From: DATELY01 sp035276085
GTDB taxonomy: Bacteria; Pseudomonadota; Gammaproteobacteria; Steroidobacterales; Steroidobacteraceae
Direction: 5' to 3'
Assembly: GCA_035276085.1 (NCBI GenBank)
Contig: DATELY010000252.1
Location: 1 to 54,242, forward strand
Length of the DNA: 54,242 nt
Shown here piece after piece: positions 43,754 to 51,269 of this stretch. A program made the position numbers and the translations under genes. A model generated the notes under the pieces. It ran no database searches. It was not told the DNA's origin and saw only the letters and a list, made by a program, of their open reading frames with translations. Each line of letters opens with the position of its first letter. The stretch's first letter is position 1.

Positions 43754-44533
43754 TCAAACGAGCGGCAAATCCATCAAACGCAGTACCCGTTTGCTTGCAT
43801 AGTGCCGATAGCTCTGAGCGATCAGGCTCCGCACGACCTTCCAATCCGCGGACTTCCCGACGTCGAGCTCGATCCAACCGTTGTGCCCGATGTAGGGCGG
43901 CACCGAGAACAGCGGATCCGCCGTGAACAACCCCTGCTGCGCACGACCTACCCAGAACGCGACGCCGATGCCCCGCTCGCGTGAGAGCGCGCGGGCGAAC
44001 ACCTTCTTCCCCACGCGCCACACCGGATGACCGAACTGCCGCGCTTCAGCGGTTTCAGGCAGCGGCAGACAGATGGCACGCATGGCCTTGAGCACGGCCA
44101 CACCCCGCTTCGAGGCGAACGGGTCGATGGTCTCGCGTCTGAGGGGCACCGAGGGTGGCCGGATCCGCTTGGGGTTGCCGATCTGCCGAGACAGCTTGGT
44201 CGGCGCGACTTTTTCATACGCTTCGCGCACCAGCTCTGCGATGCGTTGCCACGCCAGCCCCCGGTCGAGCAGCACGCCGAGCCAGCCCCGCGGCCCCACA
44301 TAGGGCGGCACGAAGAAGTACCGCGGTTCTTCACGCACGTACACACTCTGGGCGCCCGGAGGAGCGTTGAGCCAGAGCGCGATGCGGCCGTCGCCGTGAT
44401 GATTGAGCGCGTAGACGCTGAAAATCTTGCCGCGTACACGGAAATTCGACATGCCGTGCGCGGCGACTTCTTCGGCTTCGGGGAAGCTCAGGCAGAGCTC
44501 GCGAACGACTGCGGTGATATCTCGGCGGGGCAT
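43754..44533 (-). CDS. Tandem MmcQ/YjbR-domain protein
   Basis: A 259-residue protein made of two MmcQ/YjbR-like (DUF419) domains. Domain 1 (residues 1-~118) has LCLSFPEAEEVAAHGMSNFR and YFFVPPYVGPRGWLGVLLDR. Domain 2 (~145-259) has ICLPLPETAEARQFGHPVWR and FSVPPYIGHNGWIELDVGKS. They align to each other around the PPYxGxxGW motif. The fold is a double-wing DNA-binding-like domain of unknown role. Single-domain proteins of ~120 residues are the norm, so this is a duplication-fusion. Divergent from the histidine kinase, with repeat A4 in the shared promoter gap. Confidence 0.83.
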   Translation of the reverse strand: MPRRDITAVVRELCLSFPEAEEVAAHGMSNFRVRGKIFSVYALNHHGDGRIALWLNAPPGAQSVYVREEPRYFFVPPYVGPRGWLGVLLDRGLAWQRIAELVREAYEKVAPTKLSRQIGNPKRIRPPSVPLRRETIDPFASKRGVAVLKAMRAICLPLPETAEARQFGHPVWRVGKKVFARALSRERGIGVAFWVGRAQQGLFTADPLFSVPPYIGHNGWIELDVGKSADWKVVRSLIAQSYRHYASKRVLRLMDLPLV

Positions 44534-44535
44534 AG

Positions 44536-44634
44536 GGGTGACGGGTGACGGCCAACGGGTGACGGCCAGATTGTAGCGGGGCGCCTGCTATTCTTGCCGT
44601 TGCCCGTTGCCCGTTGCCCGTTGCCCGTTGCCCG
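44536..44634. repeat. Intergenic hairpin A4 in the yjbR-like/kinase divergent promoter gap
   Basis: Left arm GGGTGACGGGTGACGGCCAA-CGGGTGACGGCCAGA; right arm is five tandem GTTGCCC units. It lies within 110 bases between divergent start codons, so it must overlap promoter DNA of one or both genes. Confidence 0.75.
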
Positions 44635-44643
44635 CGATCCTCC

Positions 44644-45582
44644 ATGCCCCGCATCAGCGCCCGCTCCATTTCTCTGCACATCATCATCAGTACGGTGACC
44701 GTGCTGCTGACGCTCGCACTGCTCGTCGGCTGGACGCTCGTGATCGTGCAGAACATGAGCCTGCGCGGAGCGATGTGGGGCAACACGTGGTTGCTGGTCG
44801 GCGGCATCGCCTTCTTCATCGTGATCATGAGCGTGCTGGTCATGTTCAGCGTGTTCCTCGTGCGCGAGATCCTGGAGGTGCGTCGCCAGCAGACGTTCAT
44901 CGACTCCGTGACGCACGAGCTGAAGAGCCCCCTCGCGTCGATCAAGCTCTGCCTGGACACGCTCGCGCGCCCGGAGCTGTCGCACGAGCAGCGCGAACGG
45001 TTGCGTCAGATGATGCTGGGAGACGTCGATCGCTTGTCCGTGTTCGTCGATGACATCCTGGAAGCGAGTCAACTTTCGCATGGACGGCGCACACAGTCCT
45101 GGACGGTCGTGAGCGTTCCAGCGCTCGTGCAGCGTTGCGTGGAGATGGTGCGACGCCGCTACAACCTCGACGATGCGGCCATCGCCGTCGAAGTGGATGC
45201 GGACATCAGCCTGCCCACTGATCCGACGGCGCTGGAAACGATTCTCAAGAATCTGCTCGACAATGCCGTCAAATATTCGGGCAGCACACCGCGCGTCACC
45301 CTGACGGTGCACAGGATCGGCAGCGATCAACTCGAGCTTGCGGTGAGCGATAACGGCATCGGCATCGCGAAAAGCCACCTGAAGCGCATCTTCAAGCGCT
45401 TCTATCGTGTGCCGAGCGAAGAGGTGTATGCGCGCAGCGGTACCGGACTGGGGCTATATGTCGTGGCTGCACTGGTGCGCAATCTGGGCGGCCGCATCGA
45501 AGCGCGCTCGACCGGCCTCGCTCACGGCACGTGCATGTCCGTGCGCCTGCCACTGACATCGGGCGGTGAGTCGACGTCATAG
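44644..45582 (+). CDS. Membrane histidine kinase with minimal sensor region
   Basis: A 312-residue sensor kinase. Two TM helices (~12-35 and ~48-73) are joined by only about a dozen residues, so there is no periplasmic sensing domain. A HisKA domain follows with His91 in DSVTHELKSPLASIKLCL, and an ATPase domain with NLLDNAVKYSG, DNGIGIAKSHLKRIF and GTGLGLYVVAALV. This layout suits detection of a signal within the membrane, as in lipid- or cell-envelope-sensing kinases. Partner regulator at 45791, separated by element B3. The frame extends upstream through repeat A4, so the ATG at 44644 is preferred. Confidence 0.9.
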   Translation: MPRISARSISLHIIISTVTVLLTLALLVGWTLVIVQNMSLRGAMWGNTWLLVGGIAFFIVIMSVLVMFSVFLVREILEVRRQQTFIDSVTHELKSPLASIKLCLDTLARPELSHEQRERLRQMMLGDVDRLSVFVDDILEASQLSHGRRTQSWTVVSVPALVQRCVEMVRRRYNLDDAAIAVEVDADISLPTDPTALETILKNLLDNAVKYSGSTPRVTLTVHRIGSDQLELAVSDNGIGIAKSHLKRIFKRFYRVPSEEVYARSGTGLGLYVVAALVRNLGGRIEARSTGLAHGTCMSVRLPLTSGGESTS

Positions 45583-45584
45583 CT

Positions 45585-45730
45585 AGTGGCACTGATTGTG
45601 GATTATCTGAGTGAGCGGCCGGCTGGCGAGCTGGCTTGTTGGCCAGAAGGTTTTGCCAGGGCTTCTGGCCAGCCGACCAGCAAGCCAGCACGCGCAAGCC
45701 TCGGTATCGAATCAGTTGTTACGGGCCACT
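45585..45730. mobile_element. MITE-like palindromic element B3 (146 bp)
   Basis: Inverted-orientation copy of B2 (14870-15020), near-identical through the core and both arms (GTGAGCGGCCG, TTGTTGGCCAGAAGGTTTTG, CAGCACGCGCAAGCCTC). The right end, AATCAGTTGTTACGGGCCACT, mirrors the left AGTGGC-CTGATT; the left end lacks about eight bases relative to B2. It begins three bases after the kinase stop codon and separates the kinase from its response regulator. Confidence 0.75.
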
Positions 45731-45790
45731 CGTAATCGCGCAATCGCGTAAGCTGCAACGTAGTCGAAACGGCATCACAGTCCTCGTGCA

Positions 45791-46582
45791 ATGAGTCACT
45801 CTCCGTCAGACCAAAGCAGTGCAGCCGATGCCGCGCGCATTCTCGTCGTGGAAGACGAAGCCCATCTTGCAGCCGGCTTGAAACTGAATCTCGAGCTCGA
45901 GGGCTATCAAGTGGATGTCGCCCGCTCGCTGCGCGAAACCGGAGCGCAGTTGGTACAAGGCTCGGTGTACGACTTGATGATCCTCGACGTGATGCTGCCC
46001 GATGGCGATGGTTATTCGCTCTGCAGGAAGCTGCGCGATGCGGGTAACTACACGCCCGTCATCATGCTCACGGCACGCAGCCGGCCCGACGATCGCGTAC
46101 GCGGCCTGGATTCGGGCGCGGACGACTACCTGGCAAAGCCGTTCGAGCTGTCCGAGTTGCTGGCACGCGTGCGGTCCGCCTTGCGTCGGAGCAGTTGGGC
46201 CGCGCGGGACAGCACGGTCGAGAGCACTCGCGGCACACTGAGCTTCGGGCAAGCCGCAATCAATTTCGATACTCACGAAGCCACCGCTGCCGGCAAGCCG
46301 GTGCGGCTCACGCAGCTCGAGCTCGATCTCCTCTATTACTTCGCGCGTAATCCGGGCCGCGTGCTGTTGCGTGAGGAATTGCTGGAGCAGGTATGGAAGC
46401 TGCGCAATGCGCCGAACACGCGCAGCGTGGACAATTTCATCTCGCGGTTACGCAAGTATTTCGAGCCGCAACCGGAGCGTCCCCGGTTCTTTCTGTCACA
46501 CCGGGGGGCAGGGTACAAATTCGTGCCCGAAGGAGAAGGCGAGGCCGAAGTGCCAACCGCGTCCCACTCCGAGCCGTCGTGA
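45791..46582 (+). CDS. OmpR-family response regulator
   Basis: A 263-residue regulator. Receiver domain: acidic pair Glu21-Asp22 in LVVEDEAHLAAG, phosphoacceptor Asp66 in LMILDVMLPDGDG, Thr94 in MLTARS and Lys116 in LAKPFEL. The winged-helix DNA-binding domain (~150-250) has RLTQLELDLLYYFARNPGRV and RSVDNFISRLRKYFEPQPER, ending FLSHRGAGYKFVP. Partner of the upstream kinase. A fatty acid desaturase gene begins 56 bases downstream on the same strand and may be a target or operon member. Confidence 0.92.
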   Translation: MSHSPSDQSSAADAARILVVEDEAHLAAGLKLNLELEGYQVDVARSLRETGAQLVQGSVYDLMILDVMLPDGDGYSLCRKLRDAGNYTPVIMLTARSRPDDRVRGLDSGADDYLAKPFELSELLARVRSALRRSSWAARDSTVESTRGTLSFGQAAINFDTHEATAAGKPVRLTQLELDLLYYFARNPGRVLLREELLEQVWKLRNAPNTRSVDNFISRLRKYFEPQPERPRFFLSHRGAGYKFVPEGEGEAEVPTASHSEPS

Positions 46583-46638
46583 CACAACTTTTACACTTGG
46601 CGACGGAAGCTTAACGCGAGTGCAAGACGAGCTACCCC

Positions 46639-47538
46639 ATGATGCTCACGCCGCCACTTCGCGGCGCGAGAGATCGGCTTGTGTCACACACCAAGACCCC
46701 GCGACGCTACAACTATCTGGGCGCGCTCCCATTCGTGCTGGTTCACCTGGCCGCCCTCGGCGCGCTCTGGAGTGGAGTCACACCGGCGGCGGTGATCTGC
46801 TGCGTCGTGCTGTTCTTCGTGCGCATGTTCGCGGTCACGGGCGGCTACCACCGCTACTTCTCGCATCGCACGTACAAGACCAGCCGCGTCTTCCAGTTCG
46901 TCCTGGCCTTCCTCGCGCAGACGACAGCGCAGAAAGGCGCGTTGTGGTGGGCCGCGCACCATCGTCAACACCACCGCTTCTCCGATCAACACGGCGATCT
47001 GCATTCGCCGGTGATCGACGGCTTCTGGTATTCGCACATGGGCTGGCTGTTCAACGGCACCGCGGCGACCGACTACAGCAAGATCCCCGACTTCGCTGCG
47101 TACGCCGAGCTGCGCTTCCTGAATCGCTATCACTTGCTGCCACCCATCGCGATGGGCGTGGCGACATTCCTCGTGTTGGGATGGCCCGGCCTGTTCGTGG
47201 GTTTCTTCCTGAGCACCGTGCTCACGTGGCATGCGACGTTCACGATCAACTCGCTCTCCCACGTGTTCGGCAAGCGCCGCTTCGCGACCACCGACGACAG
47301 CCGCAACAACTGGCTGCTCGCCCTGCTCACGTTGGGCGAGGGCTGGCACAACAACCACCATCGCTTCCCGGCATCGACGCGACAAGGTTTCTACTGGTGG
47401 GAAGTCGACATCACGTACTACGTGCTGACGGTGCTCTCATGGTTCCGCATCGTGTGGGATCTGCGTCCCGTACCGGAGCGCATCCTTGAAGAAGGCCGGA
47501 TGCTGGACAGCGGCGCGGTCGTCGTACGCCCGTCTTAA
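46639..47538 (+). CDS. Acyl-CoA/acyl-lipid fatty acid desaturase
   Basis: A 299-residue integral membrane di-iron desaturase that puts a double bond (delta-9 type by family) into fatty acyl chains. The three histidine boxes are HRYFSH (71-76), HHRQHH (107-112) and HNNHH (237-241), with hydrophobic segments between. GWHNNHHRFPASTRQGFYWW is characteristic of the acyl-CoA desaturase group. It follows the response regulator closely. A two-component system next to a desaturase recalls membrane-fluidity control such as DesKR in Bacillus, but the proteins are of a different family. Confidence 0.92.
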   Translation: MMLTPPLRGARDRLVSHTKTPRRYNYLGALPFVLVHLAALGALWSGVTPAAVICCVVLFFVRMFAVTGGYHRYFSHRTYKTSRVFQFVLAFLAQTTAQKGALWWAAHHRQHHRFSDQHGDLHSPVIDGFWYSHMGWLFNGTAATDYSKIPDFAAYAELRFLNRYHLLPPIAMGVATFLVLGWPGLFVGFFLSTVLTWHATFTINSLSHVFGKRRFATTDDSRNNWLLALLTLGEGWHNNHHRFPASTRQGFYWWEVDITYYVLTVLSWFRIVWDLRPVPERILEEGRMLDSGAVVVRPS

Positions 47539-47908
47539 AGCGCCTCGAACCGCCACCGCATTTCCACCGTCGCAGTGCCATCGCCCTTCGCTGTCGCGAA
47601 GGGCACGTTGCTGAGGGTGGTTGGGAGTTGCCCCCACCCCAACCCTCCCCCGCTGCGCAGGGGAGGGGGTTGTGCAGTAGCGATCCTTACTTACCACCCT
47701 GACTCCGCGCTCTTGCTCCCTCCGCTGCGCAACGGTTTATGTGCGTGCTGTTTATGGCATTCTCTTACCATCCTGACTCCGCGCTCTTGCTCCCTCCCCT
47801 GCGCAGCGGGGGAGGGTTGGGGTGGGGGCACTCTGAGCCCGCCGCTCTGCATCGGTGCACGCGCCAGTGACTCTGCTACCCTCGCGCGAGTCGGCAGTGG
47901 AGGTGCTC
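47539..47908. repeat. Repeat-filled gap: family C hairpins and a direct duplication
   Basis: No gene seen. Family C units lie at 47629-47670 (forward) and 47790-47830 (reverse), with a degenerate half at 47714-47735. A ~43-base segment at 47692-47734 (containing GACTCCGCGCTCTTGCTCCC) is directly repeated at 47766-47808, showing a local duplication within the cluster. Confidence 0.7.
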
Positions 47909-48241
47909 ATGCGTGTCCGTTGCTTCTGCGTTGCTCTGGGTATCGCGTTGTCGGGCTCTGGTGCCCTGTTCGCCGCAGACGCGGAGTCCGAAGTAGCGGC
48001 GTTGGAAGCCCAGTGCGAAGCCGCGCGCGAAGCGAAATTGAAACCGCTGCGTGATGCGGAAATCGAGAAGTGCAAGAACGAACAGGGCAAGGACCCTGGA
48101 TATTGCGAGCGCTATTGGCGGGATCTCGGCAACGCGGTCAAGCTGCCGAACGGCAACTGGAAGCCGCGCATGTTCGACGATCTGCCGGAATGCGTGCGGG
48201 CGTTCGAGGCGCGGAAGAAGTTGAACCTGGAAGGCAAGTAA
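47909..48241 (+). CDS. Small secreted protein of unknown function
   Basis: A 110-residue exported protein with signal peptide MRVRCFCVALGIALSGSGAL-FA. The charged helical mature part has four cysteines in a spaced pattern (ALEAQCEAAREAKLKPLRDA, EIEKCKNEQGKDPGYCERYW, DDLPECVRAFEARKKLNLEG), likely two disulphides in the periplasm. The ATG at 47909 has GGAGG six bases upstream. I do not recognise a family. It is flanked on both sides by family C repeats. Confidence 0.75.
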   Translation: MRVRCFCVALGIALSGSGALFAADAESEVAALEAQCEAAREAKLKPLRDAEIEKCKNEQGKDPGYCERYWRDLGNAVKLPNGNWKPRMFDDLPECVRAFEARKKLNLEGK

Positions 48242-48590
48242 TTCGTGTCCCCTCCCCTGCGAAAGCGGGGGAGGGTTAGGGTGGGGGCAAGCGCGGCAAC
48301 GCCTCTTTAAGAGCCCCCATCCTGTCCTTCTGATGTGCAGGGATGCACAAATGGCGCGGGCGCATGGATGCGCAGGAGCGGCCCCCGCTCCGCAAGGGAA
48401 GGGACGCATATTCCAAGCTGCAGCTCATTTCCCTATCAACTGATCCACCCGATCCCGCCAATGCGACGAGCCGCAATGTTCCGCGCCGGGCTGCAACCTT
48501 TTGCTCGCGTGCCTGCATCAAACTCCCCGCACGATCGAAGACACGATCGGCACAGGACCGCCACCCTCAATTCGTTCCCGGGGAGTCGCC
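48242..48590. repeat. Gap with family C repeats and a nested palindromic insert
   Basis: 48248-48290 is one family C hairpin. At 48312-48411 a second unit (GAGCCCCCATCCTGTCCTTC ... CCCCCGCTCCGCAAGGGAAG) is split by ~50 bases that carry their own hairpins: GTGCAGGGATGCAC and GCGCATGGATGCGC around AAATGGCGCGG. No gene is seen. The urcA-like gene promoter should lie in 48412-48590. Confidence 0.65.
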
Positions 48591-48971
48591 ATGTCAGTCC
48601 GCACCCACAGCTCGCAACTGAAGACACTCGTGCTTGCCGTTGCCACGTCCACTGCGTTGCTGGGCGTGAGCTATGGCGTACACGCGGAGGATGCCGTACC
48701 GCAGGTCAAAGTCGACTATTCGGATCTGGATCTGAGCAACGACACCGATGCGAAGCGGCTATATCAACGCTTGCGCGCAGCCGCGCGCGCAGCCTGCAGC
48801 TCGTACAACGGTCTCGAGCTGTACAAAGTGAAGCTCAAACGCGAATGCAAGACTGCAGCGCTCAATCGTGCCGTGTCAGACGTGAACAGCTCCGCCGTGC
48901 TCGCATTGCATGAGGCACGCTCACCGGTGAAGCTGGCGTCGAAGACGAGCGCGCAATCATCGAAAGGGTGA
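48591..48971 (+). CDS. UrcA family secreted protein
   Basis: A 126-residue exported protein: signal peptide (LKTLVLAVATSTALLGVSYG, cleaved near VHAED), then the UrcA pattern VPQVKVDYSDLDLSNDTDAK, RLYQRLRAAARAACSSYNGL, and KRECKTAALNRAVSDVNSSA with a conserved Cys pair. Function is unknown; members are common in Caulobacterales, Sphingomonads and Steroidobacter-like gammaproteobacteria. The ATG at 48591 has GGGGAG seven bases upstream. Confidence 0.85.
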   Translation: MSVRTHSSQLKTLVLAVATSTALLGVSYGVHAEDAVPQVKVDYSDLDLSNDTDAKRLYQRLRAAARAACSSYNGLELYKVKLKRECKTAALNRAVSDVNSSAVLALHEARSPVKLASKTSAQSSKG

Positions 48972-48984
48972 TTCACTGTCCTCG

Positions 48985-49012
48985 GCAGGCGGCCCGCTCA
49001 GCGGGCGCCTGC
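48985..49012. terminator. Bidirectional hairpin between urcA-like and esterase genes
   Basis: GCAGGCGGCCCGCT-CA-GCGGGCGCCTGC forms a ~13-bp GC-rich stem with one bulge between two convergent stop codons (48971 and 49017), with TTCATC after it on the plus strand. The T-tract is weak. Confidence 0.7.
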
Positions 49013-49016
49013 TTCA

Positions 49017-49907
49017 TCACCGCGAGCGACCGGCAGTCACGTCTGCCGTGCTCGTCACCGACTCGATGAACCGTACGCTCTGCTCCACGATGGGCAAGCG
49101 CGAGCCCGACACCCACGCGAACGCGGCCAACGTCGTGGCGTGCCCGGCGTCGGAATAGAACTCCGTTTCGACTCTCACTCCGGCACGCTGGAGGGCGTCG
49201 CGCAGTTTTTCTGCATGGCGCAGGTTGACGACATCATCTTTCGCACCGTGAACGAGGAGTGTGGGTGGCACCGTCGCATCGATGTGCGCGACCGGCTGCC
49301 AATCCTCGTGCACGTACGGCGCGGCGAAGATCGTGCGTAGCAGGTCCGAATTCGGATCCAGTGCGTAGGGACCCGACAATCCGATGACACCGCGTATGGC
49401 AGCGGGATCAGCACCCGCCCGGCGTAACCGACCGTGATCGTAGGCAACGAACGTGGCGATATGGGCACCGGCCGAGTGTCCCATCAACACGATGCGCTGC
49501 GGATCGCCACCCCATTCCGCCGCGTGCGCCTGGACCCATGCGACCGCAGTCGTCGCATCTTCGATGAACGCAGGAAACTTGACGGCTGGATACAAGCGGT
49601 AGTTCGGCAGTACCGCAACGACTCCGTGTTTCGCGAGCGCAGTGCCGACGAAACGATAGTCGGCTTTATCGCCGGTAGCCCAGGAACCGCCGTGCCAGAA
49701 CACGACGACGGGCAGCTGACGCGCAGACGCCGGCGCATACACATCGAGCTGCTGCCGTGGCCCGGGGCCGTAGCTCACATCGCGTGCGCGCTGCTGCGAG
49801 CCGAAATACGTCGGCGCATTGGCCACGCCGAACAGCAGACCGCTGCACGCCGTCAATCCTGAGCTCACAAGCACCAACGCAAGACGCAGCCATCGTTTGA
49901 ATTGCAT
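49017..49907 (-). CDS. Alpha/beta hydrolase lipoprotein (HSL/carboxylesterase type)
   Basis: A 296-residue lipoprotein esterase from the ATG at 49907, with lipobox LTAC (Cys21) after MQFKRWLRLALVLVSS. The oxyanion motif HGGSW (72-76) and nucleophile Ser145 in GHSAG are of the hormone-sensitive-lipase-like BD-FAE/kynurenine formamidase-like group. The acid is in HGAKDDVVNLRHA and the catalytic His in YSDAGHATTLAAF. Probably acts at the outer membrane or periplasm. The substrate is unknown. The frame extends to 49955 but the signal peptide fixes the start. Confidence 0.88.
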   Translation of the reverse strand: MQFKRWLRLALVLVSSGLTACSGLLFGVANAPTYFGSQQRARDVSYGPGPRQQLDVYAPASARQLPVVVFWHGGSWATGDKADYRFVGTALAKHGVVAVLPNYRLYPAVKFPAFIEDATTAVAWVQAHAAEWGGDPQRIVLMGHSAGAHIATFVAYDHGRLRRAGADPAAIRGVIGLSGPYALDPNSDLLRTIFAAPYVHEDWQPVAHIDATVPPTLLVHGAKDDVVNLRHAEKLRDALQRAGVRVETEFYSDAGHATTLAAFAWVSGSRLPIVEQSVRFIESVTSTADVTAGRSR

Positions 49908-49941
49908 TTCGACTACTACGCCAGATGCGCCGCTTCGGATT

Positions 49942-50343
49942 CTAAGGATCGGCACGGCCCGCGCGTACCATCGTTGCGAGCAATCGATCCAGCAATGCGG
50001 CGGGGTCCTTGCACTTCCCCGTGTGCACGGGCGACATCTGAATCATCGTGCTACGCGGTGCCACGAGCCAATGAAAGCGCTCGCGGGCGGAGAGCATGCC
50101 AATCGGACCGGCGGCCGCTCCGCCGGCGCAGATGACGGGAATGCTCGCGAGATGGGTGCGGACCGTTTGCATGTCGACGCCGGCATACAGCGCGAGGACA
50201 CGCTGCTCGTCCAGCTCGATGCGACAGGCCAGGAAGTCGCGCTCGGCGCAGGAGACGATCACGCCCGCGTTGACGAACTCCTCGCGCTCCACGCGAGGCA
50301 CGACACGCACGATCGCATAGTCATACGAGCAAAGATCGTGCAC
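49942..50343 (-). CDS. DUF3037 protein, partner of the HipA-like kinase
   Basis: A 133-residue protein: HDLCSYDYAIVRVVPRVERE, EFVNAGVIVSCAERDFLACR, then RFHWLVAPRSTMIQMSPVHT. The YDYAIVRxVP...EFVNAGVI pattern identifies DUF3037, usually encoded beside HipA-family kinases. Start taken as GTG at 50343, overlapping the end of the kinase gene by 23 bases. No better start exists after it without losing the conserved first strand. Translational coupling to the kinase is likely. Confidence 0.8.
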   Translation of the reverse strand: MHDLCSYDYAIVRVVPRVEREEFVNAGVIVSCAERDFLACRIELDEQRVLALYAGVDMQTVRTHLASIPVICAGGAAAGPIGMLSARERFHWLVAPRSTMIQMSPVHTGKCKDPAALLDRLLATMVRAGRADP

Positions 50344-51106
50344 GCACTGCCTCCTCGACGAATGGATGCGGAGATTCGAGACGGCGTAACAGATACTCGA
50401 CGTAGGCTTCGCGATGCTCATGCGTCGAAGCGAACAAGGGCTCGTGACCGAACCAGGCATCCGGCACTTGCGCAACGATGTCGCGAATCAGGCTTGCCGT
50501 GAGCCGCGCACTCAGCCGCTCGTCCGTCGAGGGCATCGAATCGGCGTAACGCAGCAGCACGTGATCCTTGATCCTGGCGAACGCGTCGCGGCTGCGTTGC
50601 AGATAGTCGCTGCCCCAGGCGTGATGAAAGTACAACGCAGCACCGTGGTCGATGAGCCGAATGCGTCGATGCCACACGAGCAGGTTCGTGTTGCGGGCCG
50701 TACGATCGACATTCGATACGAAGGCATCGAACCAGACGATCTCGGACGCCAGCTGTGCATCCGGGGTGATCGCGACCGGATCGAACATCACGGAGCCGGG
50801 CAGATAGTCGAGCGCGATGTTCAAGCCCGCGCTGGCACGCAGCAGATCCTGGATTTCGGGATCGGGCTCGGTGCGCGCCAGATCGGCATCCAGCTCCATC
50901 AACACGAGCTCCGGCACCGGCAATCCCAACGCGCGTGCAATTTCTCCCGCGATCAGTTCTGCGATCAGGACTTTGGGCCCCTGGCCCGCACCTCGGAACT
51001 TGAGCACGTACATGCCATCGTCGTCGCCTTCGACGATGGCGGGCAGCGAGCCTCCTTCGTGGAGTGGCGTGACGTAGCGTGTGGCACCGACGGTTCGCAG
51101 CGGCAT
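50321..51106 (-). CDS. HipA-like serine/threonine kinase family protein
   Basis: A 261-residue short HipA-like kinase from the ATG at 51106. Lys36 in MYVLKFRGAG and Glu50 in KVLIAELIAGEIARALGLPV fit the ATP-anchoring pair. DAFVSNVDRTARNTNLL supplies catalytic Asp134 and Asn139, and LIDHGAALYFHH supplies the metal Asp153. It lacks the N-terminal subdomain of true HipA (~440 residues) and has no adjacent HipB antitoxin; instead it overlaps DUF3037. The open frame upstream to 51238 has no family similarity and was left out. Confidence 0.82.
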   Translation of the reverse strand: MPLRTVGATRYVTPLHEGGSLPAIVEGDDDGMYVLKFRGAGQGPKVLIAELIAGEIARALGLPVPELVLMELDADLARTEPDPEIQDLLRASAGLNIALDYLPGSVMFDPVAITPDAQLASEIVWFDAFVSNVDRTARNTNLLVWHRRIRLIDHGAALYFHHAWGSDYLQRSRDAFARIKDHVLLRYADSMPSTDERLSARLTASLIRDIVAQVPDAWFGHEPLFASTHEHREAYVEYLLRRLESPHPFVEEAVRARSLLV

Positions 51107-51269
51107 GCGGGCGAGGATAGAACAAGACTGCAACCAAGCACAGAACACCTGCACTGCGGAGCCCCGCTGTCGAGGTAACGGGCGATGACCGCCATGGGCT
51201 CTGGATCTCCTTGCTTCGCGTGCGCGCCTCCCCAACACTACGCGCGCAATTCGATGCCTGGAGATCCCG

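Noticed and set aside
44590..44634. Tandem GTTGCCC units taken as a possible CRISPR or VNTR start
   Set aside because: Units are contiguous 7-mers with no spacers, and they form one arm of an A-type hairpin.
51180..51269. Pho box in front of the PstS-like gene
   Set aside because: No pair of CTGTCAT-like heptamers with 4-base spacing is visible.
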